Shown: positions 1-13,273 of the stretch, one piece after another | Numbering within the stretch: the first letter of the stretch is position 1 | Layout: every line of letters starts with the position of its first letter | DNA from: Bugula neritina | Lineage: Eukaryota; Bryozoa; Gymnolaemata; Cheilostomatida; Bugulidae | NCBI GenBank assembly: GCA_964035545.1 | Contig: OZ037765.1 | Coordinates: 11,650,698-11,714,697, forward strand | Length of the DNA: 64,000 nucleotides | Direction: 5' to 3' | Made by a program: the position numbers and the translations under genes | Notes under the pieces: generated by a model | Told to the model about the DNA's origin: nothing | The model's database searches: none | Seen by the model: only the letters and a program-made list of their open reading frames with translations

Positions 1-3000
1 TCCTTGGATTCGGTGCATCTGTAACTACTATGGAAGAGGTGTTCATCAAGTGAGTGTAAAGTTGTTGAAATTAAACAATCCATGTATGTAATATGTTTAA
101 TCTAGTTGAGTAAAAACTAGATGCATCAAAGAAATAAGTACAACATGTCAGATTATATAATTCCTCTCTCTTATATTTGTGTGTTGTGTATAATCTCAAT
201 AGTGTCGTGGGGGAAAAACGTAAATTAGAATTACTAGACACCTGCGACTCTACAGTTATGTAATACTTGTATAAATTACTTTAGCTTTATTTATCTCTGA
301 CAGACACAATCAACTTTTTAGACCTCATTTTTCACTCAACATGTTTTATACTTCTTTATTCTGTTGATAGCTAATCATAACATAAAATTTTGAGGTTTTC
401 AAATAATTTTGCTTTTAAAAGAATATTTAAGACATTTATAGTAGAAAAATATAATGGCATATAAATTGTTTTTTGACAAAGAAATTATAAAAATGCTTAC
501 TTGAATATGAAATGTCCAACTTTCCAAATCTTAAAATACCTCCTTTCATAGAATTAATTTAGAGTTATCATCTCAAAATGTAGTGATCCACAAGGATAGA
601 AATACTTGGAGATTTGGCTATTTGTTAAACAGAACAGACTAACTTTATTCTGCAAGAACTTTGTCTAACTTATAACTGCATTCTCAACTTCTATTACTTG
701 TCAGAGTTGGCGAAGGGCAGATAACTGAGCAGGAAGAAGAGCAGGTGGAGAATATACAAGGTAGATATAATAACAAGTTGAATACAGCAGCTGCAGAAGA
801 TGATGTTTCCCAAATTGATATTGCGGAGTCTTATCAAAAGAAAGAACCTGCTGGTAAAAGGTCCTATGTTTTTCTTGGGTTTATAATGTTTTTACATAGA
901 TTTATGTGTCTATATTGTAGTTGATCAAAAGACAGAAGGTATGCTAGGCTTATTTTATGTACCTCTATACTTCAAGTATTGTACCATTGTTTCTCGTTAG
1001 TAAATGTTTGAATTGTGTGTGACTTGTGATATGTTACAATGGTTTCAGCACCTATATGATCACAGACATACCCCCAGTACAGCTTTTTCTCTTCTTTCAA
1101 ACTTCGCTATCAAGATTCATGTTCAACTTTATCTATTTATGTTATTTTCATTTTATGCACTATCCATACGTAATGTCAAAAAAAATGATATAAGTTATAA
1201 TGAAATGTGCTTAAACTTAGCTTTATTGCAGAACTGCTATAATATGTAGTAATATGTGTGAAAATGGCTGTTTCAATTAAAATAAGAACCTAATCTGAAA
1301 CACATTGTAATGTCCTACTGATATCAGAATAAGTTTCAACTAATTTTGAAATTAAAGATTACATGACTCAACTATTTGTCACTCCGTATTGTCACACCTT
1401 CTTTCTTAGTTTTTATTCTATCATTTTATTCAGATTTTTATTTGCAGTGTAACCCAAGTGTGTAGTCATATCACCTATTCTCTGGGTGTTAACTTGATTG
1501 TACTCTCAGCATAGCAACCTGCTTTGTGAAATTCTTTAGTGATGACAGAAGTGACCAAGAAGACAGGGTTTGCTCTGCATGCTCTACAATTTAAGGCCAT
1601 GTTCTTCAAGAGGGCCATATTCACATGGAGAAACAAGATATTAACTCTCTCACAAATTCTCCTACCAATCTTCTTCACTGGACTAACAATTTTGATCTTG
1701 AAGATTCGACCTGATGATAAGGGTGTAGCTCCTTCACGTCCCATAAATCTGCTCATGTTTGAAGATTCTGAGGTACACTTTTGATAAATACATTTCTCTA
1801 TTAGTATTATTTCATTCTATAAAGCATTTATGTCTTAAGTCTATGGACTGATCTAACATTTTATCGCAGCTTTTATTTTCAAACTTTATGCTGTATTTTG
1901 AAATTATTTCATAATATTGCTTTGCACTTTTACTTCATGGTTAACAACCTTATATATTATGTTTTGTAATTCAATAGTTTCGAAATTGATGTATTATTCA
2001 TTTAATTTAATTTTTTCGTTATTATTGTTAGGGTTAAAAAATTCAAAATTGAACAAAACCAAGTATTGCATTGCATGATGGATCTTGATGTGCAGCATAT
2101 ATTATACATGTTGTGATAGTGCTCTTACTCAAGGACATATATTAAGTGGCTAAACTTTGTTGTTTATTGTTGGCAGGTTCTGTTCAACTCTGGGACATCC
2201 TCTTCGCCAACCTCAAAGATATCTAAAGTATTTGCAGATCAATTTGATGCATTAGATTCACACGCAGCGAAAAAGGTTGATGATCCTCGGGAAGAGATCT
2301 TAGATATTGCTGATCGTAGTTTGAAGGTTCGACTCTCAAAATAACTTTGTATAATATTGTACTAGAATTTGTCCTTGTGTTGTAGCAGTGCAGTTTGTAC
2401 ATTTATAGAAAGTAAATGGAAGTTTGATAGCTTCGACAATACGCTGTGATCACTTAAAGTTAAAGTTCCGTAGCTAGAATTTTATTCGGTTACTTTTCTT
2501 TTACTTAAAGCCATCTTTGCTTATTTTGCTAGGAGTACAATTTCAACACAATTTTGGCTACAATTTACAACTACTCTGATATAACCATACTCTTCAACCC
2601 TACGCCATATCACAGTGCACCTGCAGCTCTACTCTACTCCGATCAGTCTTTACTTCACCACTACGTCAATGACTCGTACAACTTTGCGGCCACCAATCAC
2701 CCCCTCCCCCAATCAGCAAATGCCGAGATTGAAACCGAGGCTAGCGACACATTCAATGGCAACTCATTTGCCTACTCTTCTAATATGATGTTTGGATTTT
2801 CATTTCTGGCTGCAAGTTTCGTATTCTTCCTTATAAATGAACGATCACAGTAAGTAACATTTCATATTCAAAATTTTTGACTCAAAATAAAGAATATTTG
2901 TCATGTTTTTGCTTCTTTATGGTTTATAAGTGTAGCTGTTGTAATACCAAAAGATGTTTCCCATCAGTATTATGTAAATGTGGTATTCAATGCTTGCAGG

Positions 3001-6000
3001 AAGGTGAAACACAGTCAGATTGTGAGTGGAGTAAAGGGACTGAATTTCTGGTTATCTACATTCTCATGGGATTTCATCAACTACATGATACCTTCACTGT
3101 TGGTTATCTGTCTGTTTGCTATAGCAGATGTCAAGAATCTAGCAGGTAAATTTTCTTGAAAACCTGTGCACACATTTTTTAGGGTTGAAATTATCTTGAA
3201 GATGAATTTATTATGACTCTTGGAAAGAAATTACCAGATGAATTGTTCAACTTGGTTAAGAAAATTTGGCATAAATTTTTTATTTGCAGCCACTCCTTCT
3301 AGCATAATCATAATTAGTTGAAGTTAAAGTCTGTCTTCTCAACTTTGAGTTAGAACCCAATAACTAAGTGATGCCAGTTTTATATCTCTATGAAAAATCG
3401 ACATATGAGATATTTCCAGCCTATCACTGCGTTTCCAATCTTAATTACGCAAATGGAGTTTTCATTCAATGTTTAGAAACAGTCACATGGAATGAAGCCT
3501 CAGCCATAAGTTCATGCAAACCCCAACTACAAATTAATCTTTACGGGCCTCCATTCGCATCGTTTGAAGTAATGGAAATGCAGTGTACACCTTTTTACGC
3601 AAATTTTTTCAACACTAGACGGATATTATTAACTTGGGGAGAGGGTGTTGGGTGTGTAGTCTGAATACCAATCAGAACTGAGTGAGTTTTGTGCTCTATA
3701 CTGTTCTGTGTGATAAAATAATACTTTCACTCAAAGAGTTTTATTCAAATATTTGTCAAAAGTTATTAAAAAATTATTATGAGAAATTGCAACTCAACTC
3801 AACATAGTCAAAACATATTAATTTCAAAAGCTACACTCATATTATGATAAAAATAATGTGTATAAGTAGCTAACTATTAATTTTTAATAATTATATTATC
3901 ATTTTATGTGAGCTATAGTAATATCTACATATTAACTTGAATATACATTTAAAAGATGTCTAAACTAATATTGATTTTTGTAAAATAATTGAGCTCTCTA
4001 ATATAACTTATTTTTATTTGTGTCAAAAAACACTTGAAGATTATCGGGATTTCAGATGTACAAATTAGTAACTTTTTGTACTCATTTGAACACTTTGTGT
4101 GAGATTGGAAAAAAGCCACATGTTTGGTTTTACAGATCTTTATTAACTTGCAGTATGGCCAACAAATAAAATATTAATATAACAAATTGTCTTTTTAAAA
4201 TTATAACCTGTAATATATTCAATTTAATTTATTTGATAAAAAATATTTGCTTTATTATTGAGAACGCGATTGGCCCTGTTAAAAATACAGACAGCAACTC
4301 TTACAAATCTGTTATTTAAAATGTTTATATACTTTGTAGATATAAAAGATGGTAACAAGCAGCCCTTGTATTTGTTTCTACTCATGCTGATGTATGGCCT
4401 AGCATTTCTACCTTACATGTATGCCGTACAGTTTGCCTTTACTGGACCAGCTACTGGCTACGTAGTCATGGTGTTTGTCAACCTCCTAACTGGTATGATT
4501 TTTTATAGGCTGTGGTGCTTATGTGAAAACTGATGCATGTATTATTATGTAAAATGTTTAAAGCTGTTAATAGCTTAAAATTTTTAGTTAATTTATGCGA
4601 TCTAATGTTTTGCCATGCATGTAAAGTTTTTTTCGATGGCTGTTTTTTGGACTGAAAATTTTGAAGGTATAAATGCAACTTTATGCTTTTATTTTGTAGG
4701 AATATTCCCTCAGCTGGTGGTAGTCATATTGCTGGCTATAGAGAGTACACGATCAGCTGGAAGGGTACTTGACTGGCTATTTATAGTTATCTTTCCCAAC
4801 TACAATATGGGGCAGGGTGTAGGCAACCTCTACACAAATTATGACTACTTGGAGCTTTGTCTTAAGAAATTTCCTGAGGATGGGTTTGACATGGAGCCTG
4901 GGAAAGAGTCATTGGATGAAATATGTGATTTAATAGAAAAGGCTGGTCGTGAATTCCCTTGTTGTAAAGGTACTCTGCACGTATTTGACTGTATTCTAGT
5001 TATTGTGAACTTTTTCTGCTGCTTGTGTTTTAATGTGAAATAATAGTTTAAGACATTAGCACATAAGCTATAGTGTCTATTTATCTATTGCAGGTTATCA
5101 CTTTAATTTAAATATTCAATTAAAAATTGATTTGTCTGGCAGGCATGTTGTCAATTATATATAATAGTTATAGAATGTAGCTGAAACTAAAATAAACCTG
5201 TTCAAAAATCAATCATACATTTGGAGTGTAAAATATATTACTTTAAGTTGTGACAAGTTGAATAAACCTTGTCATTAGTATTGCCAACTGAAATGTTTTT
5301 ATTGTCGTGTGTAGTTTTTAAATCACATGTACTTGGTTTTGCAGATAACTGCGGAAGTAACTGTCTGGATTTTCAAGAAAACTATTTGGACTGGGAAAAT
5401 CTCGGAATTGGTCGTTCTCTCCTCTTTCTTGCTGTTCAGACTGTCTTCTTCTGGATTATTGTTATCTTCATAGAAAGTCAAATATTTATAAAATTGTTTT
5501 ACTTGATTCGTCCAAAGATAGTGGTTGTACCTGACCAGTAAGTGGTATTTATTATATTTGTTATTTAAAAATATTTTCTGCTTGTGCTTGTTAAAATTTT
5601 TTATATTAATAATCACTTTTTGCAATGTCTTGTTGCTTGTATCTATGTATAGATAATATTTGTTTAGACTGGAGGTGAAAGAAGATGAAGATGTGGCCTT
5701 TGAAAGAAATAAAATCATGGAGCAAGCAGAGAATGATCTGCTGGAAGACAACCAGGTGGTCATTTCTCGTCTCACCAAATATTTTTCCAACCACAAAGCT
5801 GTGAATAATGTATGTGTAGCTATTCCTAAAGGGGAATGCTTTGGCTTACTTGGTGAGTTTTTATTCATCCCTCTTCTATTTTAAGCCATTTAGATAATGC
5901 ATTTATTTTGGTAATTTTGTCTCTTTTCTCATTTATTTTGTTTAGTGCAATATCTAAATATAGTTCTAATACTTTTTTTTTAAATAAAAAATTTGAAATT

Positions 6001-7913
6001 TGAACTACAGGTAAACAAATTAATCTCACTCTTATGTATTATAATTACGGTATAATTTTGCTTAACCTGTATAAGCAGTCGAACTTTAAACATAATTCTA
6101 GTTATTAGCCATGTTATTTTGTTGCCTGAAAATGTTTTATTGCCTGAAAACAGGTGTAAATGGAGCTGGTAAAACAACTACCTTTAAAATGCTGACTGGA
6201 GATGAAACCATATCCGGTGGAACTGCTTACATGGCTGGACAGAATGTCAGAACAGATATTCATGAAGTACAGAAGTCTATAGGCTATTGTCCTCAGTTTG
6301 ATGCATTGATTGACCAAATGACTGGAGAGGAGATGCTGTACATGTACGCACGTCTGCGTGGTGTTCCAGAAGCTTCTATTCCTCCCATCGTTGAAAGACT
6401 TCTAGCAGCTTTCTTGCTCAACAAACATAGAAACAAACTAACTAAAGATTACAGGTAAAATTGATTTGCTCCTTTTTGTTTTCTGTAACTTGTTGAATAA
6501 ATGATAGTATTTTTAAAGGAGTTTAACTCTGGTTAATATGTTTGTCCATTTACCTTTTTCTTGTGTTTCAAGATTAGAAAGGATTTTGCAAGAGCATCTT
6601 GAATAGTTATCTGAATCATTTTAGTAGTATAATTGGCTATGATGATGCATATTTTAGTTCATACTTTTATACTTACATCATACACTGTTTGTATGCTATT
6701 GTATTCTTTCTTTCTTAAATCTTTATTGTTTTAATCCTTTTGTAACATCCGTTTTTTGTTTACTTTACTGTTATTTGCTAACAGTGGAGGGAATAAAAGA
6801 AAGCTGAGCACTGCTATAGCATTGATGGGAGATCCACCAATAGTATTTCTGGATGAACCGACTACTGGAATGGATCCTGTAGCCAGGAGGATGTTGTGGC
6901 AGGCTCTGACTCAAGTGAGGGAGAGTGGCAAAACTCTTATCCTCACGTCTCACAGGTGTGACTTCGTAACAATTGGGTTTCAAAAGCTGTTCATATAAAA
7001 AAACTAGCATGTTACTGGAAAAATTATAAATTTGAGCATTTAATTCATCTTAATATAGTTAACTCATTCCAAAAAATTATTAATCTAGGATTTTAATGCT
7101 AAAACCACTATATTTCCATCGATAAAAACACACCAGAGTTGTCTTCTCAACCCATTTTTGGTTCACTGTTCATTTTGTACAATTATACTGTATTAAATGG
7201 TATTTGTAAGCAGCACACAGATTTTTTGCATGCTTTTAATTTAAGTGAAAGGTGTAGTATCTTCTAGCATAAATTTCTGGCCCATTTTGACATCTTATGC
7301 TCTAAAAGTTGTCTATAATTTTTTACACTAGCATGGAAGAGTGTGAGGCGCTGTGTACCAGAATGGCAATAATGGTGAATGGACAGTACAGATGTCTTGG
7401 GAGTACACAGCATCTGAAGAACAAGTTTGGAGCTGGATACACTCTAATAGCTAGAGTTAGTTACCCTGCAGATGGATCTCTGCCTGATATTGAAGCTGTA
7501 CAATCCTTTGTTGACGAAGAATTCCCAGGTTCTGTCCTTCAAGATAAACACCAGAATCTCGTTCAGGTATTTGTTCATCTGTAACTTTTGAAATGTCAAC
7601 AGATCTGTTTGCATTCTGAATTATAAGTTAAAATTTGAAGTAAGTCTCAATGATCTACAATTATTTGTAGTATCACATTGAAAAGGGCAATGTGACATGG
7701 GCAAATGTGTTTGAGAAGTTAGAGGCCCGTAAGAGTGATCTCAACATTGAGGATTACTCCGTCAGTCAGACTACGCTGGAGCAGGTGTTTCTCAACTTTG
7801 CTCGTGCACAGGTCCCTCCTAATGACAGCAAGCCTGGCGTCTGCAAGCGTTTCAGAAACATGTGTTGCTTGTGTTGTGTACCAGAGTATGTTGTGGATCC
7901 CGGAAGCCATTGA
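1..7913 (+). CDS. ABCA3-like: ABCA-subfamily (ABCA3-like) lipid transporter, C-terminal half, 5' partial
   Basis: ABCA proteins are full-length ABC transporters that move lipids across membranes. Exons (joined in phase): 1-49, 705-853, 1540-1772, 2177-2326, 2533-2849, 3000-3145, 4340-4492, 4700-4969, 5345-5537, 5668-5852, 6154-6454, 6785-6955, 7332-7566, 7671-7913, giving about 930 aa and a TGA stop. The first exon carries the end of nucleotide-binding domain 1 ([11 protein letters not shown]). Next come the first helix of membrane domain 2 ([20 protein letters not shown]), an extracellular loop of about 150 aa, a helix bundle from NMMFGFSF onward, then NBD2. The loop length fits the ABCA3 class rather than ABCA1/ABCA4, which have much longer loops; this class call is inference from family knowledge. 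All key NBD2 motifs are intact, so the gene looks functional. Everything upstream of the first exon lies outside the window. Confidence 0.93.
50..4339 (+). other. Introns of the ABCA gene
   Basis: Introns over 300 bases in this gene are 50-704, 854-1539, 1773-2176, 3146-4339, 5853-6153, 6455-6784 and 6956-7331. They are AT-rich, and I see no further coding exon, RNA gene or recognisable transposon in them. The donor after 2326 (AAG|GTTCGA) is weak but required by the frame. Confidence 0.6.
5668..7913 (+). other. ABCA nucleotide-binding domain 2 (five exons)
   Basis: ATP-binding and hydrolysis domain of the ABCA gene. The exon 5852/6154 junction splits the Walker A motif (GVNGAGKTT). Exon 6154-6454 also carries the Q-loop ([10 protein letters not shown]). 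Exon 6785-6955 holds the ABC signature ([14 protein letters not shown]), Walker B with D-loop ([11 protein letters not shown]) and the H-loop (TSHS, its serine split by the intron). Exon 7332-7566 has the usual ABCA follow-on ([14 protein letters not shown]). The last exon has [15 protein letters not shown] and a Cys-rich tail ending in DPGSH. No catalytic residue is missing. Confidence 0.93.
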
Positions 7914-8370
7914 AACGCTCAAATATCATGCTGCATCTCAACATTACCAACTACATGTTACATGCAGCATTGATATAAAATAGTGTTTTGCTTTTTAAAA
8001 AGAAATTAACATTGGTAAATTCATGTATGTTGTTAGTAAGTTATGTATATCGTCAAGTGCCAAAGAATGTATTCCATGACTTAGCATTCATTAATATATG
8101 TTTATTGCCCATAAACTTGTCCTTTTGTAATTTGTATTTTATGTTCCTTCAATATCACCGCTGGGCCCATTTTTTGTTGACGCTTTTTAAATCAATTTAT
8201 TTTAAGAATCTCTAATTTTCAAATCTCTATTTTGTTAGCATACTTTATGCTATTTAAATGTAGTTTTTGTATCAAATTGTTTTGCTACATTTTGTAACAA
8301 TTCTCATGATCTCACATAGTTTATTCTGTTTGATCTATCCTTTTCAAATGTGTTCTTTATTTTGTTAGAA

Positions 8371-8376
8371 AATAAA
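8371..8376 (+). promoter_or_regulatory. Poly(A) signal of the ABCA gene
   Basis: AATAAA about 460 bases after the stop codon, followed by GT/T-rich sequence (TTGTGATTGTTTG). It is the first good canonical signal downstream and so the likely 3' end of the transcript near 8395. Confidence 0.65.
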
Positions 8377-8395
8377 GATGTATAACTTTGTGATT

Positions 8396-9678
8396 GTTTG
8401 AAATGTTTTCTTAATATTTTTTTAAACTAGCAACAACCGTACTATTATAGTTTATGTTTGACCCTTAATATAGAAATAGTATGTTTGGTGGGTTTAATGT
8501 TAAAAAATTATTCAACTAGCTAATTAAACATAATAGTTTAGTCCTGTAAGCCAAAATATCTTGTCGGGTTTGGAAAATTTGAAAGGCTGCAATTTTTTTA
8601 AAATCACTCAAAAAGGTTTGTATAATAAACCAATTGCTCTCTAAATACAAACCAAAAGTTATAAACTCAAGCTTAGCAAAAATGTACATCTCTACAGATA
8701 AAAGAAAATTGAAGTTTAATGCAAGTGTCTATTACATTATTGTTATAATTTTATGAAACTAAACAAGTTTTATTTCACTAATCATTGGAAAAAATTATTA
8801 ACAAATTGTTCCTAAGTTAATGTTAAGTCAATCTTGTGTTGGAAAATTTTATTCTCTGGTCATCTTATCCAACTTAATCTGTGAAAATGGACATTAGAAA
8901 ATCCAAACTGTCAGATTTAGATTACCTCTTCACATTTCCTATGACAGATGAACTTTTGACCTCTCAAGCTACTAATGTTCAACCCTTTTGATGATACTGA
9001 TGTGAATTAGGAGCCAACAGCTAAATGTGCCAAGTATAAAATATGCAAAAAAGGTATAGTAGAGTTGGCTGTTTTCTACAATCACTTTTTAATCTCTAAC
9101 CTTCTAGTTATTCACATATGTAGCTAAACTTATGGCATATAATATGTATGCTTATATATGTATATAACATGTGATTGTGCTAACAAATGTTTGCAGTGAA
9201 TGGAGTATGCTTCATTGTGTAATTGTTTAAATGGATGACTGCATTATATATAACTTAAAAACAATTTCCTGCTGCAGCTGTACCCATTTACTTGCTGCCT
9301 AAATAAAAAACAAATAGGTTGTGCAATGCTAAGTACATACAATACTTAGCTTTGCTCATCTCATCTGTATAAACTATGCTTATTCACTGAGATAATATAA
9401 ATATGAACATTGAACCTATTCCCTTTTCACTTGCTCTTCTGGATGCCACATTACTAGTCACTAAGTAGACATCTTAGAAGAGTGAGACATAATAATATAT
9501 AGTTATTCTATTGCCAGTTTCACTTCATAGTTGGCTCTAATGAGAAAATAATACTATAGAGCATTTAGCTGTTTAGTAGTTTGTGATTGTCAAATATAGA
9601 CTCTGAACTTATTTCTGTCATATAACAAAGATGATTAGTTATATACAGTCTGCAATACACTCTGATTCTACTTACTAG
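8396..9678. other. Intergenic region between ABCA and ARHGAP genes
   Basis: About 1.3 kb of AT-rich DNA. It should hold the ARHGAP promoter and transcription start, but I see no clear core promoter motif. A 34-codon ATG-started frame at 8887 has no usable donor and is not called. Confidence 0.4.
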
Positions 9679-9723
9679 GACAGCTGGAGAGGTCATCAAT
9701 TGACGAGCTGGAACTCTTGTCAG
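9679..9723 (+). other. Candidate 5' UTR exon of the ARHGAP21/23 gene
   Basis: A 45-base stretch bounded by a good acceptor (CTTACTAG) and donor (CAG|GTTAGT). Spliced to the PDZ exon at 10480 or 10483, it puts a TGA (9701-9703) in frame upstream of ATG 10484. That makes it untranslated and supports 10484 as the true start. Predicted from splice signals only. Confidence 0.4.
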
Positions 9724-10483
9724 GTTAGTTTGTATAACCACTTGAAAACTTTTTGGTTCCCGAAGTAAAGCCTTTCAAGGTGTTGGGAAATGAGAATAAT
9801 ATTATGTTATGTTGAATAATAATGCAGCCACCATATTGATGACTAGGTAAAAAAAAATTCAATCTGAAATTTGAGTACATGTGAATAAAATAGATCATGA
9901 TAGCAGAAATACAACATACAGATATTGTTATTCATTTTATGATACCAACTTAATAGCAATTTTAATTTTTTCATCTGTGAGGTTGAGCTATTGATGCTGG
10001 TAAAGTTCAATAGCTTCATGTACTCATGCATTAAGTAATTTATTTAAGAAATTAATTGATAACTTTAAATTAACAAAGCAGCCTTAGGTCTTATCTTCAA
10101 TTGATGTCCTAATTATCTTCAAGCAAACGGCACATCTAACTTGAAATCCTAAGCTTTGAGAAAGCCATATGTTTTATTATGCCTTTTTCTATGATAGCTA
10201 ATTTTATTTCTGGGTAGTGTTAAAAACAGCCTTTAGTTGAATGCCATGATTAAAAACATAAATTAGATCAATTTTTTAGTGGGGGCTCAAATTTTATGCT
10301 GTATCACATCAACTTCATAACTTTGGGCTGCAGCTGCTTGAATACTACAATGATTGCACATAGGCATGCAGATGACTCTACAGCAAGTTGTCAACAGCAA
10401 CGTGAAATGTATTCAGAAATGTGTGTTACAAACTGCTAAGCACATTTATTATAAATTATATGTGCAATTGTATGTTCAGCAGC

Positions 10484-13273
10484 ATGGAAGAGTATCGGCA
10501 AGGATTCGCTCTCCGGCATATCAATATTGTAAGAACTGCTGTAGGATTTGGATTTGTTATACGGCTTATTGTGGAGAAAGCCCCTCCTAGTCAAGGTACG
10601 TAGAATTAAACTCAGAAGCTATATTTTATTCTCTGCATATTTACTTGTTGAAACTGTAACAAAAAGCCCTATACCAAGTATTACTGAGGCTTCTGAATAG
10701 TAGTACTCAATTCAATAAATGTTTATGGCATCGTTTATCACATTGCAAAATACATATGTTGATTAATCACAAATTAATTTTATTAAAATTTACTAAAAGC
10801 AGTTGAAATTGCTGTTTTTAACCAACTGAATAGTTAATCTAACACATATATCAAGAGCACTATATAAAATAGAAATATGTAAAAAGCACTTACAAAATCA
10901 AACAAAATTTACTCATCTTTTTATTAGTGATATAGGAAAATCATGAAATAGTTTGCACGAACAGATTAAAAGCCATGTCTAGTTTTGCCCTTCTAGCTAG
11001 TCTAAATAATTGAAACTAATATGTTTTGACATGATATATAACTTACCTTTTGCCATCATATCAAAAACTGTTTAAAAGCAACTTGATGTGATTTAAACAA
11101 TTTATTTTTAAAAGCACAAAAAATATTAGCCCAAAAAGAAAATAACAACTGAAGTCTGTTTAATAATACTGTGAAGTATGGACTGACAGTATGCAACCTT
11201 GGTTTGAGTTTTTCAGCTGTTCTAATCTGGAGCGACCAAAATCTTCTCCGGCACTTTATACTTAAGTAAACTGTCACATTATTTTCATTACTGGTGCTAC
11301 TTCTACAAAAATACATCTGAGTTGTTTTTCATAAACATTAGTTATAGTTAAAGCAGCTATATTCACTTGTTTTACTTTTAGCTCATCTTGGGAGCATGAA
11401 AACATATTTTGTGGGTGACATCATAGCCAATACTAGTGCTGACAATGCTGACATGTGCACAGGTGACAGGATTGTTTCTATCAATGGAATTCCTGTTACT
11501 AACCTAAAAAATGATGCTGTACTTGCTATAGTAAAGGCCAGGTATGTGCGCTGCCAAAAGTCAATGCTCTATAGATACAAACTGCAAAGTTGCACTGAAA
11601 TGGAACTGATTAATTGCTATTTAGTATAAGTCATTTGTTTATACAGCAATACCTCACACATAAAGAATCTACTGAATTGACAGAAAATACTAAAACTAAC
11701 CTGTATGGTGCAAAAAAATATATAAATTTATCTTTAGTTTGAGATTTTGAATATTGTGATCACATATCAGTTTATAAGAGCATATTTTTCAAAAATCAAA
11801 TTTTCAATATCATGCTATCAGTATCTGACAAAGCTATAGGCCTACAAAGTGTTATTATCATGTATTATCCTTTTGAAGTTGTCTACTCACAAACAACTGT
11901 TTTCCCATAATAGTTGGAAAATTTTAGCTACAGAATCTGAAACTGTAAATATATTGGGTAGCATTTATACCAGTGAATATTGCAAGTGGTGTGTGCTATA
12001 CATATCAAGCGTAAAAATGTTTATGCCTACTTACTGTAGCATGCTTAAAAAGGAGAAATAAAAGAAAAAAAATTTAAAAGAAAGTTTTTTCTTATCAATA
12101 GAAGATTTAAATACTCTGATACAAAAAACCATACCTACAACTTTCTTTTTATTCAAATTCCTTTCCAATAGAATCAAGTTATATTTTGTGCAATTTTAGA
12201 AAGGTGAAACATATATGTAAAAGTTTTATAATTTCACATAATATATATTGTACCTGTAGAAAGATGTATTTCAAATAAATTTTGTTGTTGGTGTTTTTTT
12301 AGTGTGTTAAGACAAATATGATGTTATTAGTTCTATTACACATTCAAGTCCAGTAGCAGTAAAATTATAATGGTCTAATTTCATTAGTTTTTCTAAGGAA
12401 CTTTGGTTTGAGTCACATGTTGAAATTCTTGTGAGAAGATAACTTCTTTGGCTAAATTTCTCATTTAAAATGGTTTCATCTCACATAGACACTTTCCACT
12501 AAGATGCTTCCCAGTTAGACGCTATTTTTTATTTGAGTACCATATATACTATATTATAGTAATATACCTATTTATACCTATAGCTAATATGCTAATAGCT
12601 ATAACAGCTAATATGAATTATTTAGAACAATATTTCAATTTTCAGGATTTTTGTGGGACACAAACAGTAATACATTAATAATAAACATTATCTTTAATGA
12701 ATACTTATTAACGAAATATCTTTTCAAACAACAAGAGGTATAAAAATGCAAAATCAATAAATTATTACGGAACAAAGGAATTATGGGCTAAATAACAAGC
12801 AATTGATCCAAGTTTATATAAATATACATACATTTCAATAATATTCAAATAACTTGCACATAAAATATATATTATTGTACCAAAATAAATAAATAGCGTC
12901 TAATCAGGAAGCGTCCATGTGGGAATTTAGCCAAACGTCTAACTGGGATGACGCCTCTGAAACGTAGGCTTTTCCCAGTTCATCCATTACTGTACCTACC
13001 TCTTAGTTATAGAGTAGAATTACATTTTAAATCTAGGGCAAAATATATGTTTCTGATATAGGTGTTATATAGGCTAACCTAAACAATTTAATGTTGTAAG
13101 CCTATATATAACCATTTGTTTTGAGCAATTTTAGAGACTTTTAAAACAAGTTTATATGTAGAACTTAATTCTTAATTTGTAGTTTTATATCGCTTTCATT
13201 TCAACCTATTAAATGTTGCAGCACAAACTTGGATTTATTACTGATCCCATGTGGAACTGAGACTCTTGGAATG
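10484..13273 (+). other. PDZ domain of ARHGAP21/23 (three exons)
   Basis: The pieces are GFGFVIR (carboxylate-binding loop region), VGDIIANTSADNADMCTGDR, IVSINGIPV, and the closing strand TNLDLLLIPCG. The MCTGDRI..INGI segment matches the LCTGDRI..VNGE core of ARHGAP21/23 PDZ domains. The long insertion seen after the first strand in vertebrate members is absent here. It presumably binds C-terminal peptides of junction or membrane proteins. Confidence 0.8.

Noticed and set aside
5323-5868. 181-codon minus-strand ORF
   Set aside because: It lies antisense across two ABCA exons whose sense frame has clear conserved motifs; a shadow frame.
8887-8990. Short ATG frame (MDIRKSKLSDLDYLF...) between ABCA and ARHGAP
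   Set aside because: 34 codons, no good donor to join the PDZ exon, no similarity I recognise.
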